A DNA stretch of 64,000 nt from Clostridium_F caseinilyticum (GTDB lineage: Bacteria; Bacillota; Clostridia; Clostridiales; Clostridiaceae): NCBI RefSeq assembly GCF_046127645.1, contig NZ_CP175919.1, one strand, 5' to 3'. Shown here in pieces: positions 43,531-52,798 of the stretch. The first letter of the stretch is position 1. Each line of letters begins with the position of its first letter. The notes beneath the pieces are model-generated. The model saw only the letters and a program-made list of their open reading frames with translations. It searched no databases and was not told the DNA's origin. The position numbers and the translations under genes were made by a program.

Positions 43531-45765
43531 ATGCAGGAAATACAGGGATTTATAGAGGATATACTTTTTAAAAACGATGAAAATGGATATGTAGTGGCAA
43601 AGATAAGAAATGAAAAAGATATTGTAACTATAGTAGGATGCATGCCTTACATAACAGAAGGACAAAATTTAAAATTAAAAGGTAATTGGGTAATCCATCC
43701 CCAATTTGGTAACCAGTTTAAGGTAGAAATATGTGAAGAAGTAGTCCCAAATACTATAGCTGGTATAGAAAGATATTTATCCTCAGGAATTATATCAGGT
43801 ATAGGTCCAGTAACTGCAAAAAAGATTGTGGAAAAATTTGGAGAGGAAACATTAAATGTATTAGATAACCATATAGAGAGATTAACGGAAATAGAAGGAA
43901 TAGGTAAGAAGAAAATAGAAACTATATATGAATCTTATATAAAACAAAATGAAGTACGAAATATAATGATGTTCTTTCAAAATTATGGAGTTACACCTAA
44001 TCAATGTATGAAAGTCTATAAAAGATTTGGGGAAAATTCTATATCAATAGTTAAAGAAAATCCATATATACTTACAGATGAAATAAGAGGAATAGGATTT
44101 AAAACCGCAGATAAGATAGCTAGAAGTTTGGGAATAGCAACTAATTCACCTTTTAGAATTCAAAGTGGGATAAATTATATAATAAATGGATTTTGTAGTT
44201 TAGGAAATACTTATATGCCTTTAGAGAAACTAATAAGCGAAGCTATGGATATATTAGGTGTGAAAAAAGAAGAAATACATGAAAATATATATAATAATAT
44301 GGCAGAAAATAAATTAAAAATAGAAAAGATAAAAGAAGAAACTTGTGTTTTTACCTTACTTTATTATTATTGCGAGTTGGGGGTTACAAAAAAAATACTT
44401 AGTTTATCTTTATCACAATATGATAATTTAAACATAAATATAGAAGGTGAGATATTAAATTTTGAAAAAGACAATAATATAAAATTTCACGATTCTCAAA
44501 GGGAAGCTATAAAAGGTGCCTTAGAAAATGGAGTAGAAATAATAACGGGAGGACCAGGTACTGGAAAAACTACTATAATTAATTGTATAACAGAAATATT
44601 TGAAAAAGCTAATATGAGAGTTTTTATGGCAGCACCTACGGGAAGAGCGGCAAAAAGAATGTCTGAAACTACAGGTAGAGAAGCCAAAACAATACATAGA
44701 ATGTTAGAGATGGGTGTATCAGGAGATGACACAGAAGAAGTTTTTTCTAAAGGTGAAGAAACGCCTTTAGAATGTGATGTAGTAATAATAGATGAGGCTT
44801 CTATGATAGATATAATATTAATGAATACACTTTTAAAGGCTATAGCATTAGGCACAAGGATAATAATAGTTGGAGATGTGGATCAACTTCCTTCAGTAGG
44901 TCCAGGGAATGTATTAAGAGATTTAATAGAAAGTAAGTGTGTAAAAGTAGTTAGGTTAAAAGAGATATTTAGACAATCTAAAGAAAGTATGATTATAGTA
45001 AATGCTCATAGAATAAATGATGGAGATATGCCAATTATAAATAAAAAAGGTAAAGATTTTTATTTTATAGAATGTGGTGAACATAAAAAAATAGTTAATA
45101 CATTACTAGAACTTTCAAATAGAAGATTACCTAAATTTAATAAGAGCTGGGATAAAATTCAGGATATACAAATACTATCTCCTATGAGAAAAGGAATATT
45201 AGGAGTTTCTAATTTGAATAAGGAATTGCAAGCCGTTTTAAATCCTAAAAATGATTCGAAAAAAGAAATGGAATTTAAGGATTATATATTTAGAGTAGGA
45301 GATAAAGTTATGCAAACTAAAAATAACTACTCTTTAAAATGGACTAGAGCGAGTGGTGAGGGAGACGCAGAAGGGTTAGGAATATTTAATGGTGATGTAG
45401 GATATATAGAAGATATAGATGAAGAAAAAGAAACAATTCAAATTTTGTTTGATAATGAAAGAAGAGTAGTATATGAAAATTTATATTTTGATGAAATAGA
45501 TTTAGCCTATGCTGTAACTATTCATAAAAGTCAAGGTAGTGAATTCCCAGTAGTAATTATGCCAGCGTTTCAAGGGCCACCACTTTTAATGAATAGAAAT
45601 TTATTATATACAGGAATAACGAGAGCTAAAAAGCTTGTTGTTTTAGTAGGATATTTAAAAGCTATTAATTTTATGGTGCAAAATGATAAGATTTTTGAAA
45701 GATATTCTCTTTTAAAGTGGCGTATTAGTAATGTTTTAGATAATGAGATTATAAATGAAGAATAA
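43531..45765 (+). CDS. recD2: RecD2-type 5'-3' DNA helicase (YrrC-like)
   Basis: SF1B helicase of 744 residues, the RecBC-independent RecD2 family, involved in DNA repair and replication fork stability. It has the N-terminal OB-like and helix-hairpin-helix region (SGIGPVTAKKIVEKFGEE, TEIEGIGKKKIETIY), then Walker A ITGGPGTGKTTIINCI (about 337-352), Walker B VVIIDEASMID, motif III VGDVDQLPSVGPG and the C-terminal VTIHKSQGSEFPVVIMP ... NLLYTGITRAKK. Full length. SD GGGAGAG. First gene of a set continuing with the comFA-like and comFC genes. Confidence 0.95.
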   Translation: MQEIQGFIEDILFKNDENGYVVAKIRNEKDIVTIVGCMPYITEGQNLKLKGNWVIHPQFGNQFKVEICEEVVPNTIAGIERYLSSGIISGIGPVTAKKIVEKFGEETLNVLDNHIERLTEIEGIGKKKIETIYESYIKQNEVRNIMMFFQNYGVTPNQCMKVYKRFGENSISIVKENPYILTDEIRGIGFKTADKIARSLGIATNSPFRIQSGINYIINGFCSLGNTYMPLEKLISEAMDILGVKKEEIHENIYNNMAENKLKIEKIKEETCVFTLLYYYCELGVTKKILSLSLSQYDNLNINIEGEILNFEKDNNIKFHDSQREAIKGALENGVEIITGGPGTGKTTIINCITEIFEKANMRVFMAAPTGRAAKRMSETTGREAKTIHRMLEMGVSGDDTEEVFSKGEETPLECDVVIIDEASMIDIILMNTLLKAIALGTRIIIVGDVDQLPSVGPGNVLRDLIESKCVKVVRLKEIFRQSKESMIIVNAHRINDGDMPIINKKGKDFYFIECGEHKKIVNTLLELSNRRLPKFNKSWDKIQDIQILSPMRKGILGVSNLNKELQAVLNPKNDSKKEMEFKDYIFRVGDKVMQTKNNYSLKWTRASGEGDAEGLGIFNGDVGYIEDIDEEKETIQILFDNERRVVYENLYFDEIDLAYAVTIHKSQGSEFPVVIMPAFQGPPLLMNRNLLYTGITRAKKLVVLVGYLKAINFMVQNDKIFERYSLLKWRISNVLDNEIINEE

Positions 45766-45790
45766 TATATTATATAAAGGGTGAAACTGT

Positions 45791-46813
45791 ATGTCTTTAC
45801 TTAAAAGGTCGAAAAAGGGATATGAAATTAATGAATTTAGTGAGGTTATATTAAATTGGTGTAAAGGTAGAGAAAAATTTTTAAATGTGGTATCGATACC
45901 TTATAATACTACAAGTTTTTTTGTAGATGCCATATTATATTTAATAAATAATAAATATAATATTTTATATATAACAAATGAAGATGAAAAAAGTATAGAC
46001 ATAATACAAAACATAAAGAAAAGAAGTGACTTTAGACAATATTCGTATATAAGAAAAAGTAAATTGAACATAGCTTCAAATTTTAAAGTTACTAATTTTA
46101 ATGTGGCATTTAATATGGATGAAAAATTTGATTTTATAATATACGATGATTTAAGTAGTTATGCAAATCTTAATAAAGATAGTATAAAAGATTTAATTTT
46201 GTCTAAACTTAACAATGAAGGTAAATGTATAATTTATTCAATAGAAAATTTGTTCCCTAATAGCAGAAGCATTTATATCCCATTTAAAAAAGATAGAATG
46301 CCTATAATAGAGCCAAGGACTTTATTAACTAGAATAAATATAAGCAATGAAATCCCATTTATTATTTATGATTATATGAAATGGTCCTTTCAGTCTAAAA
46401 GAAAAGTAATTATATATACTCCTTCATATTTTATTAGCCAAAATTTATATGATTATTTTAAAAATTATATAAGTAAAATTGATATAAATATAATAATAGA
46501 TATAGGCTTAGATTTAAATAAGAGCCTACTTAATTTTAAAAAGATGAAGGAAGGTATATTTATAACTCATCTATTTTATGATGAATTTTCAAAGCTAAAG
46601 GATATAGATCTAATAATTTATGGTTCAGATAAAAATAAATTTAATTATAAAGAATTAATATATTTGTGTGGTACTGTAGGGAGAGGTGAATACGATTTTA
46701 AAGGTGAAATTATATTTTTAGCTAATGGAGAAACTATACATATGGAAAAAGCTAAAAATATAATAAGAGACTTTAATAAAGAAGCATGGGAATTAGGATT
46801 TTTAAACATATAA
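45791..46813 (+). CDS. Degenerate ComFA-like helicase protein
   Basis: Protein of 340 residues just upstream of comFC, the place of comFA, the ATPase that helps pull DNA through the membrane in transformation. The C-terminus fits ComFA: LCGTVGRGEYDFKGEIIFLANG, then a KAKNIIRDFNKEAWELGF end. But where ComFA has Walker A there is VVSIPYNTTSFFVDAILYLI, with no GKT/GKS, and the DEAD-like box is IYDDLSSY. It also lacks the N-terminal zinc-finger region. The frame is open, has an SD (AAAGGGTG) and no lesions, so it looks kept for another role. Alternative: an unrelated clostridial family. Confidence 0.6.
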   Translation: MSLLKRSKKGYEINEFSEVILNWCKGREKFLNVVSIPYNTTSFFVDAILYLINNKYNILYITNEDEKSIDIIQNIKKRSDFRQYSYIRKSKLNIASNFKVTNFNVAFNMDEKFDFIIYDDLSSYANLNKDSIKDLILSKLNNEGKCIIYSIENLFPNSRSIYIPFKKDRMPIIEPRTLLTRINISNEIPFIIYDYMKWSFQSKRKVIIYTPSYFISQNLYDYFKNYISKIDINIIIDIGLDLNKSLLNFKKMKEGIFITHLFYDEFSKLKDIDLIIYGSDKNKFNYKELIYLCGTVGRGEYDFKGEIIFLANGETIHMEKAKNIIRDFNKEAWELGFLNI

Positions 46814-47463
46814 AATATATTATTGAATGTATAGAAGAAGTAATATATCCCTATGAAAATAAATGCGTAATATGTGAAAAATATGTAGAAGAAGATCTAA
46901 TATGCAAAGAATGTTTTAATTCCATAAGATTTTGTAATGATATTAAACTTATTAAAAAGGGAGAAACTTGTTTTTCAGCATTTCCTGCTTGTTATTATTC
47001 AGGCATAATGATGGAACTTATATTAAATTTAAAATATAAAAGTGATTTTAAAAGTGGAGAAGTAATAGCTAATTTAATGTGTAGAAGATTAAAAAAAATT
47101 GATATAAGTACGGATATTATAACCTTTGTTCCATCTAGTAAAAAGTCTCATAAAAAAAGAGGATATAATCAAAGTGAATATCTTGCTAAACTTATAAGTA
47201 AAAGTATTAATGTTCCCATAGCCTACTGCTTAAAAAAGAATGCAAATTCAAAAGATCAAATAGGGTTAAATGGAGCGGAAAGATGGCTAAATGTTAAGGA
47301 TAGCTTTAAAGTTTATAATCAAAATTATATAAAAAATAAAAAAGTAATTTTGATTGATGATGTTTTAACTACAGGCGCTACATCATTTTATTGTGCTAAT
47401 GAGTTAAAAAAGAATGGTGCGAGAGAAATTTTTATATTGACTGCGGCAAAAAGTGATGTATAA
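46786..47463 (+). CDS. comFC: ComFC family phosphoribosyltransferase-like competence protein
   Basis: Protein of 225 residues. An N-terminal zinc-ribbon-like region (CVICEKYVEEDLICKECF, about 27-44) precedes a phosphoribosyltransferase domain with the PRPP loop VILIDDVLTTGATSFYCA (about 186-203) and FVPSSKKSHKKRGYNQSEYLA. ComFC proteins aid DNA uptake and recombination. It overlaps the comFA-like gene by 28 bases and has no clear SD, suggesting translational coupling. The raiA RNA follows at once. Confidence 0.92.
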   Translation: MGIRIFKHIKYIIECIEEVIYPYENKCVICEKYVEEDLICKECFNSIRFCNDIKLIKKGETCFSAFPACYYSGIMMELILNLKYKSDFKSGEVIANLMCRRLKKIDISTDIITFVPSSKKSHKKRGYNQSEYLAKLISKSINVPIAYCLKKNANSKDQIGLNGAERWLNVKDSFKVYNQNYIKNKKVILIDDVLTTGATSFYCANELKKNGAREIFILTAAKSDV

Positions 47464-47478
47464 TTTAAATATAGTAAA

Positions 47479-47735
47479 ATTAGGTTTGTGGTTGAAAGTC
47501 GATGCCAGTCGCAGGCAAAACGATCCACGTAAGTTAAATAAAAATATTTAATGAGCATGGTGCGGCTTAGAAGTAAGTCCTGCCGTTATTAAAAACGAGA
47601 GGGTTAGTAGTGAGAAGATAAACTCTGGGTAGCGAAAATTCCAGCAGGCGAGTGTGGGGTCAAAAACCAGGTCAACTAATTTTAACTAATTAAGGCTTAT
47701 AGTTTAACTATAGGTCTTATTTTTATAATAATATT
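47479..47735 (+). ncRNA. raiA-motif structured RNA
   Basis: About 210-250 bases of non-coding, GC-richer, structured sequence between comFC and the hpf/raiA gene, exactly the setting of the clostridial raiA RNA motif. Visible pairings: GTGG 47488-47491 with CCAC 47525-47528; inside it TGCC 47503-47506 with GGCA 47514-47517; a TAAATA hairpin near 47535-47550; GGCTTA with TAAGTC near 47566-47580. A terminator-like stem (47692-47725) ends it, so it may be a separate transcript. Homologues have been linked with sporulation, but the mechanism is unsettled. Confidence 0.85.
47692..47725 (+). terminator. Terminator of the raiA RNA
   Basis: A stem of up to 13 pairs including two G-U (47692-47704 / 47706-47718, closing to a small loop), then a T-run. 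Confidence 0.7.
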
Positions 47736-47898
47736 AAATAATCTATATTAATAAAAAAACGTTATAAATAACTTAATATTTTGTAAATTTCAAAAATTGC
47801 TATTGAGTTTTTTAAAAAATAGTATTAGAATATAAATAACATAAAAAGACACAACAATATAAAAAAACATAATCAAGAACAGAAAGAGGGGCTGAAGA

Positions 47899-48426
47899 AT
47901 GAAAATAACAGTAATAGGCAAAAATATTGAAATAACAAATGCTTTAAGGGAGACAGTTGAAAAGAAGCTGTCAAAGCTTGAAAGATTTTTCAACCCTGAT
48001 GTAGTGGCAACAGCTACATTGAGTGTACACAAAAATAAGCAAACTATAGAAGTTACAATACCATTTCACGGTGTTATATTAAGAAGTGAAGAAACAACAG
48101 AGGATATGTATGCATCTATAGACATGGTAATAGATAAATTAGAAAGACAAATAAGAAAACAAAAAACTAAACTTCAACGCAAAATTCACGATGGTTCATT
48201 AAGATTTCAATATATACCAGATTATGAAAGTGGAGAAAATAAAGACAATAAGATAGTAAAGACTAAAAAGTTTGCTATGAAGCCAATGTCTTCAGAAGAA
48301 GCAGTTTTGCAAATGGAACTTTTAGGACATAATTTCTTTGTATATCAAAATGCTGATACAGAGGAAGTTAATGTTATATATAGAAGAAAAGATGGTAATT
48401 ATGGTTTGATAGAACCTGAATTCTAA
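47899..48426 (+). CDS. hpf: Ribosome hibernation promoting factor, long form (RaiA/HPF)
   Basis: Protein of 175 residues. The N-terminal S30AE domain (MKITVIGKNIEITNALRETV to about 100) binds the decoding centre; the C-terminal domain (FAMKPMSSEEAVLQMELLGH) makes it the long form that pairs 70S ribosomes into 100S dimers in stationary phase. SD AAGAGGGG. It follows the raiA RNA by about 165 bases, then a terminator and secA. Confidence 0.95.
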   Translation: MKITVIGKNIEITNALRETVEKKLSKLERFFNPDVVATATLSVHKNKQTIEVTIPFHGVILRSEETTEDMYASIDMVIDKLERQIRKQKTKLQRKIHDGSLRFQYIPDYESGENKDNKIVKTKKFAMKPMSSEEAVLQMELLGHNFFVYQNADTEEVNVIYRRKDGNYGLIEPEF

Positions 48427-48457
48427 AATGATATATTAATAAAAATTTATATAAAAG

Positions 48458-48490
48458 TAGACATATACAGGAGTGTATGTCTATTTTTTA
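48458..48490 (+). terminator. Terminator of hpf
   Basis: Stem TAGACATA / TGTATGTCTA with a T-run. Confidence 0.8.
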
Positions 48491-48569
48491 TATAAATAAG
48501 GATTATAAGACTAGGGTTTACTATAATTAATTATTATTTACAAATTTACATAATTATTATTTTAAAAAG

Positions 48570-48598
48570 TTGAATGGAATATAGTTAAATGATATAAT
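48570..48598 (+). promoter_or_regulatory. Sigma-A promoter of secA
   Basis: TTGAAT (48570-48575), 17-base spacer, TATAAT (48593-48598), 50 bases before the secA ATG. Confidence 0.55.
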
Positions 48599-48647
48599 TT
48601 ATAAAGTTAAGACCTATAAAATTTGATAAATAGTGAGGATGAATAGT

Positions 48648-51155
48648 ATGGGAATTTTAAATAAAATATTTGGTACATATAGCGAAAGAGAACTTAGAAG
48701 AGTTAATCCTATAGTAAATAAAATAGAAGCTTTAGATGAAAAAATGCAATCCTTAAAAGATGAAGATTTCAAATTAAAAACTGAGGAATTTAAAAGTAGA
48801 CTAGAAAAAGGGGAAAAACTGGATGATATTTTACCAGAAGCCTTTGCATTAGTTAGAGAGGCAGCACATAGAACTATAGGGCTTAAGCATTATAAAGAAC
48901 AATTAATTGGTGGTGTAGTGTTACATCAAGGTAGAATTGGAGAAATGAAAACTGGTGAAGGTAAAACTTTAGTTGCCACATTACCAGCATATGTAAATGC
49001 ATTAACAGGAAAAGGGGTACATATAGTTACAGTTAATGACTATTTGGCAAAAAGAGATAGAGATTTAATGGCCCCAGTATATGAGTTTTTAGGATTAAAA
49101 GTGGGAGTTATTTTACATAACTTAAATAATGAAGAGAGACAAGAAGCTTATGCTTCAGACATAACTTATGGTACAAATAGTGAATTTGGGTTCGATTACT
49201 TAAGAGATAATATGGTTGTCTATAAAGAAGAAAGAGTTCAAAGAAAATTAAACTTTGCAATTGTGGATGAGGTTGACTCTATATTAATAGATGAAGCTAG
49301 AACCCCATTAATAATATCAGGCCAAGGGGAAAAGTCTACAGAATTTTATAAGGTTGCAGATTATTTTGCTAAATCTTTAGTAGCTGAAAAAGATTTCACA
49401 ATAGATGAAAAAGCTAATTCAGCTATGCTTACAGATGAAGGTGTTAATAAAGCAGAAAATTTCTTTAAAGTAGATAACTATGCTGATGCAGAAAATATGG
49501 AAATACAACATCATGTGGTTCAAGCGTTAAAAGCTAATTATGTAATGAAAAAAGATAAAGATTATATGATTAAGGATGGAGAAATTCTAATAGTTGATGA
49601 GTTTACAGGAAGAGCTATGGAAGGAAGAAGATATAGCGATGGTTTGCATCAAGCTATAGAAGCTAAAGAAGGCGTTAGAGTAGAAAGAGAATCTAAAACT
49701 TTAGCTACGATAACTTATCAAAACTATTTTAGAATGTTCAATAAATTATCCGGTATGACAGGAACAGCTCAAACAGAAGAAAATGAATTTAGAGAAATCT
49801 ATGGATTAGACGTAATTGTTATACCTACACATGAACCTATAGCAAGAATAGATAATGCAGATGTAGTATATAAAACAGAAAAGGGTAAATTTAAAGCTAT
49901 AGTTGATGAAATAGTAGAGAGACATGAAAAAGGTCAGCCAATGTTAGTAGGTACAGTAAGTATAGAAAAATCAGAAATGTTATCTTCTATGTTAAAGAAA
50001 AAAGGTGTCCCTCACCAAGTGTTAAATGCTAAATACCATGAAAAGGAAGCAGATATAATTTCTCATGCAGGGGAATATGGTATGGTAACAATAGCTACTA
50101 ATATGGCAGGTCGTGGTACAGATATAAAACTTACTAAAGAAGCTGAAGAAGCTGGTGGACTTATGATTATAGGTACAGAAAGACATGAGTCTAGAAGAAT
50201 AGATAATCAATTAAGAGGGCGTTCTGGACGTCAAGGAGACCCTGGAGAATCAAGATTCTTTGTATCTTTAGAAGATGATTTAATGAGGATATTTGGATCA
50301 GAAAGAATGCAAGGAATAGTTGATAAATTAGGACTTGGTGAAGATGAAGCTATAGAAAGTAAAATGGTAAGTTCAGCTATAGAAAGTGCTCAAAAGAAGG
50401 TAGAAGGAAATAACTTTGATATAAGAAAAACTTTATTACAATATGATGATGTAATAAATAAACAAAGAGAAATAATCTACAAACAAAGAAGTGAAGTTTT
50501 AGAAGGAGAAGATTTAAAAGATCAAATAAAAGATATGATGGAGGATGTGGTTTATACTGCAGTCAATTCTCATATTTCAGGAGTAGAAGAAGAATTCGAA
50601 ACAGAATTTCAAAATCTTATTAATTATTTAGAAGATATATGTTTACCAAAGGGATTAGTAAACGTAAAAGAAATAAGCAATTTATCAGATGAAGAAATAA
50701 AAGAAAAATTAATAAAAGCAGTAGAAAATATATATAGTAACAAAGAAAAAGAAATTGGAGAAGAACAAATAAGAGAGATAGAAAGAGTAATATTACTTAG
50801 AGTAGTAGATACTAAATGGATGGATCATATAGATGATATGGATCACTTAAAACAAGGTATAGGTTTAAGAGCATATAGACAACAAGATCCAGTTCAAGCA
50901 TACCAATTTGAAGGTAGTGAAATGTTTGAGGAAATGATTTATAACATTAAAGTAGATACTGTAAGATACTTATTCCATGTAGAAGTAGAAAAAGCACCTG
51001 AAAGAGAAAAGGTAGCAAAAGAAACATCAACTAATTATGATGAGGATTCAGTAAAAAAACAACCTATAAAAAAAGAAAATAGAATAGGTAGAAATGACTT
51101 GTGTCCTTGTGGAAGTGGTAAAAAGTACAAAAATTGTTGTGGTAGAATGGCATAA
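48648..51155 (+). CDS. secA: Protein translocase ATPase SecA
   Basis: About 835 residues, the motor that drives preproteins through SecYEG. Walker A GEMKTGEGKTLVATLPAYV (about 97-115), DEVDSILIDEARTPLIISG, the helicase motifs TNMAGRGTDIKL and QLRGRSGRQGDPG, and a C-terminal zinc/SecB-type tail RNDLCPCGSGKKYKNCCG. The ATG at 48648 (MGILNKIFGTYSERE) fits homologues and has GAGGATG upstream; earlier in-frame starts overlap this SD. Ends in its own terminator. Confidence 0.97.
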   Translation: MGILNKIFGTYSERELRRVNPIVNKIEALDEKMQSLKDEDFKLKTEEFKSRLEKGEKLDDILPEAFALVREAAHRTIGLKHYKEQLIGGVVLHQGRIGEMKTGEGKTLVATLPAYVNALTGKGVHIVTVNDYLAKRDRDLMAPVYEFLGLKVGVILHNLNNEERQEAYASDITYGTNSEFGFDYLRDNMVVYKEERVQRKLNFAIVDEVDSILIDEARTPLIISGQGEKSTEFYKVADYFAKSLVAEKDFTIDEKANSAMLTDEGVNKAENFFKVDNYADAENMEIQHHVVQALKANYVMKKDKDYMIKDGEILIVDEFTGRAMEGRRYSDGLHQAIEAKEGVRVERESKTLATITYQNYFRMFNKLSGMTGTAQTEENEFREIYGLDVIVIPTHEPIARIDNADVVYKTEKGKFKAIVDEIVERHEKGQPMLVGTVSIEKSEMLSSMLKKKGVPHQVLNAKYHEKEADIISHAGEYGMVTIATNMAGRGTDIKLTKEAEEAGGLMIIGTERHESRRIDNQLRGRSGRQGDPGESRFFVSLEDDLMRIFGSERMQGIVDKLGLGEDEAIESKMVSSAIESAQKKVEGNNFDIRKTLLQYDDVINKQREIIYKQRSEVLEGEDLKDQIKDMMEDVVYTAVNSHISGVEEEFETEFQNLINYLEDICLPKGLVNVKEISNLSDEEIKEKLIKAVENIYSNKEKEIGEEQIREIERVILLRVVDTKWMDHIDDMDHLKQGIGLRAYRQQDPVQAYQFEGSEMFEEMIYNIKVDTVRYLFHVEVEKAPEREKVAKETSTNYDEDSVKKQPIKKENRIGRNDLCPCGSGKKYKNCCGRMA

Positions 51156-51168
51156 AAATATATTATAA

Positions 51169-51204
51169 TAAAACCGGAAACTTTTATTTGGTTTCTGGTT
51201 TTAT
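51169..51204 (+). terminator. Terminator of secA
   Basis: 12-bp stem with one G-U pair (51170-51181 / 51191-51202). Confidence 0.75.
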
Positions 51205-51208
51205 AACC

Positions 51209-51374
51209 TTTAAGGCACATTCAAATAAATAACAAGTCAGTATGATAGTCTATTTTGTGTCATACTGCGTCAGCAGAACCCAACCATAGTACTACTAGCG
51301 ACGGAACCTGCTTCCTTGGCTGACACAAAATATACTGCCATTTTTGACTTGTTATTTATTTGAATGTGCCTAAA
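51209..51374. repeat. Long palindromic element B with a structured centre
   Basis: 166 bases. Arms of about 54 bases are nearly complementary (left TTAAGGCACATTCAAATAAA, right end its complement), ending in TTTTGTGTCA (51253-51262) / TGACACAAAA (51321-51330). The centre of about 58 bases is much richer in G and C, with GTCAGC 51269-51274 facing GCTGAC 51319-51324, giving alternative pairings with the arms. It ends 22 bases before the prfB ATG and no ORF is inside. Confidence 0.75.
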
Positions 51375-51395
51375 GTAAATAATAGAGGTGATGAC

Positions 51396-52503
51396 ATGAT
51401 ATTAGAAATTCAGGAAGTAATAAATAACTCCTATGAACTTAAAAATACAATAAAAGAAATCGGGGAGTCTCTTTGACATAGAAAAATTAAAAAACAATAT
51501 ATCAGAACTACAAAATAAAATGCAAGAACCTAATTTTTGGAATGATATAAAAGAAGCACAAAGAATAACTTCAGAAGAAAAGTATTTAAAAGATAAATTA
51601 ACAAAATATAATAATTTAAAAAGTACTATAGAAGATATTATATCTCTTTGTGAAATGTTATCAGAAGAAGATGATGACATGGGAAAAGAAATATTATCAG
51701 AATATAAAAATGTAAAAGAAGAAATAGATAGATTTAAAATAGAAACTTTACTATCTGGAGAGTATGATAGAAATAACGTAATAATGACTTTGCATTCAGG
51801 TGTAGGCGGAACAGATGCACAGGATTGGACAGAGATGTTGTTTAGAATGTATACTAGATGGGCAGAAAAAGAAGGCTTTACTGTTAAGATTATGGATTTA
51901 TTAGAGGCTGATGATGCAGGTATAAAGAGTGTAACTTTAAAGATTACTGGAGAGTTTGTATATGGATATCTTAAAGGAGAAAAAGGAATACACAGATTAG
52001 TTAGAATATCCCCTTTTAACGCAAATGGTAAGAGACAGACCTCTTTTGCATCTATAGAAATACTACCAGAATTAACAGATGACCAAGAAATAGAAATAAA
52101 AAGTGAAGACTTAAAAATAGATACTTATAGAGCCGGTGGAGCTGGAGGACAACATGTTAATAAAACTGAATCTGCAGTAAGAATAACCCATATACCAACA
52201 GGAATTGTAGTACAATGTCAAAATGAAAGAAGTCAGCATACTAATAAAGAAACAGCTATGAAGGTCTTAAAATCAAAGCTAGTAGAATTAAAAGAAAGAT
52301 CTCATAAAGAAAAAATAGAGGATCTAACAGGAGAGCAAAAGGATATGGGATGGGGAAGTCAAATAAGATCTTACGTATTCCATCCTTATAATTTAGTAAA
52401 AGACCATAGAACAGGAACAGAAACTAGCAATGTAGATGCAGTAATGGATGGCGACATAAATATGTTTATAACAGAGTATTTAAAAGGCAATTTTAAAAAT
52501 TGA
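51396..52503 (+). CDS. prfB: Peptide chain release factor 2, with programmed +1 frameshift
   Basis: RF2, reads UAA and UGA. Joined frames 51396-51473 and 51475-52503 give about 368 residues. The first frame starts at ATG 51396 (SD GAGGTGATG) and reaches CTT TGA C at 51471-51477, preceded by the SD-like GGGGAG at 51462-51467: the standard autoregulatory frameshift, in which low RF2 makes ribosomes skip one base at the UGA. The second frame begins DIEKLKNN and holds the GGQ loop in YRAGGAGGQHVNKTESAVR. Element B lies directly before it. Confidence 0.95.
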
Positions 52504-52512
52504 GGATATATA

Positions 52513-52766
52513 AATAGATTCAATTTTAATGTAGTAAATATAAAATAATATATGTAATAAGCATTTGAATAAGCTTAGAAGTTCTTAATTTGACGGAATT
52601 AAAAATTTGCGTAATTCCTCACAGGACGTGAGGAGCCGATAGTGAAGGCAGGACGTCGCCTCTACCGGGTAGAAAATTTTTAATGGAGCCAAATTTAGAA
52701 CTTTTTAGCCAAATGAATTACTTATGAATGTATTATTTATATTTACGGGTTAAAATTGAATCTATT
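52513..52766. repeat. Long palindromic element C with GGA-loop hairpins in the centre
   Basis: 254 bases between convergent prfB and the M28 gene. Terminal 17-bp perfect inverted repeats (AATAGATTCAATTTTAA) match element F. Inner arms (around AAGCATTTGAATAAGCTTAG and its partner ending near 52732) match element A. The GC-richer centre (52609-52672) folds into CCTCAC / GTGAGG with loop AGGAC (52617-52633) and a second hairpin CCGATAG / CTACCGG enclosing AGGC / GCCT with loop AGGACGTC (52636-52668). No ORF. Confidence 0.75.
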
Positions 52767-52798
52767 TTATTTTGTTATATGAGATTCAAAGTAGAAAG

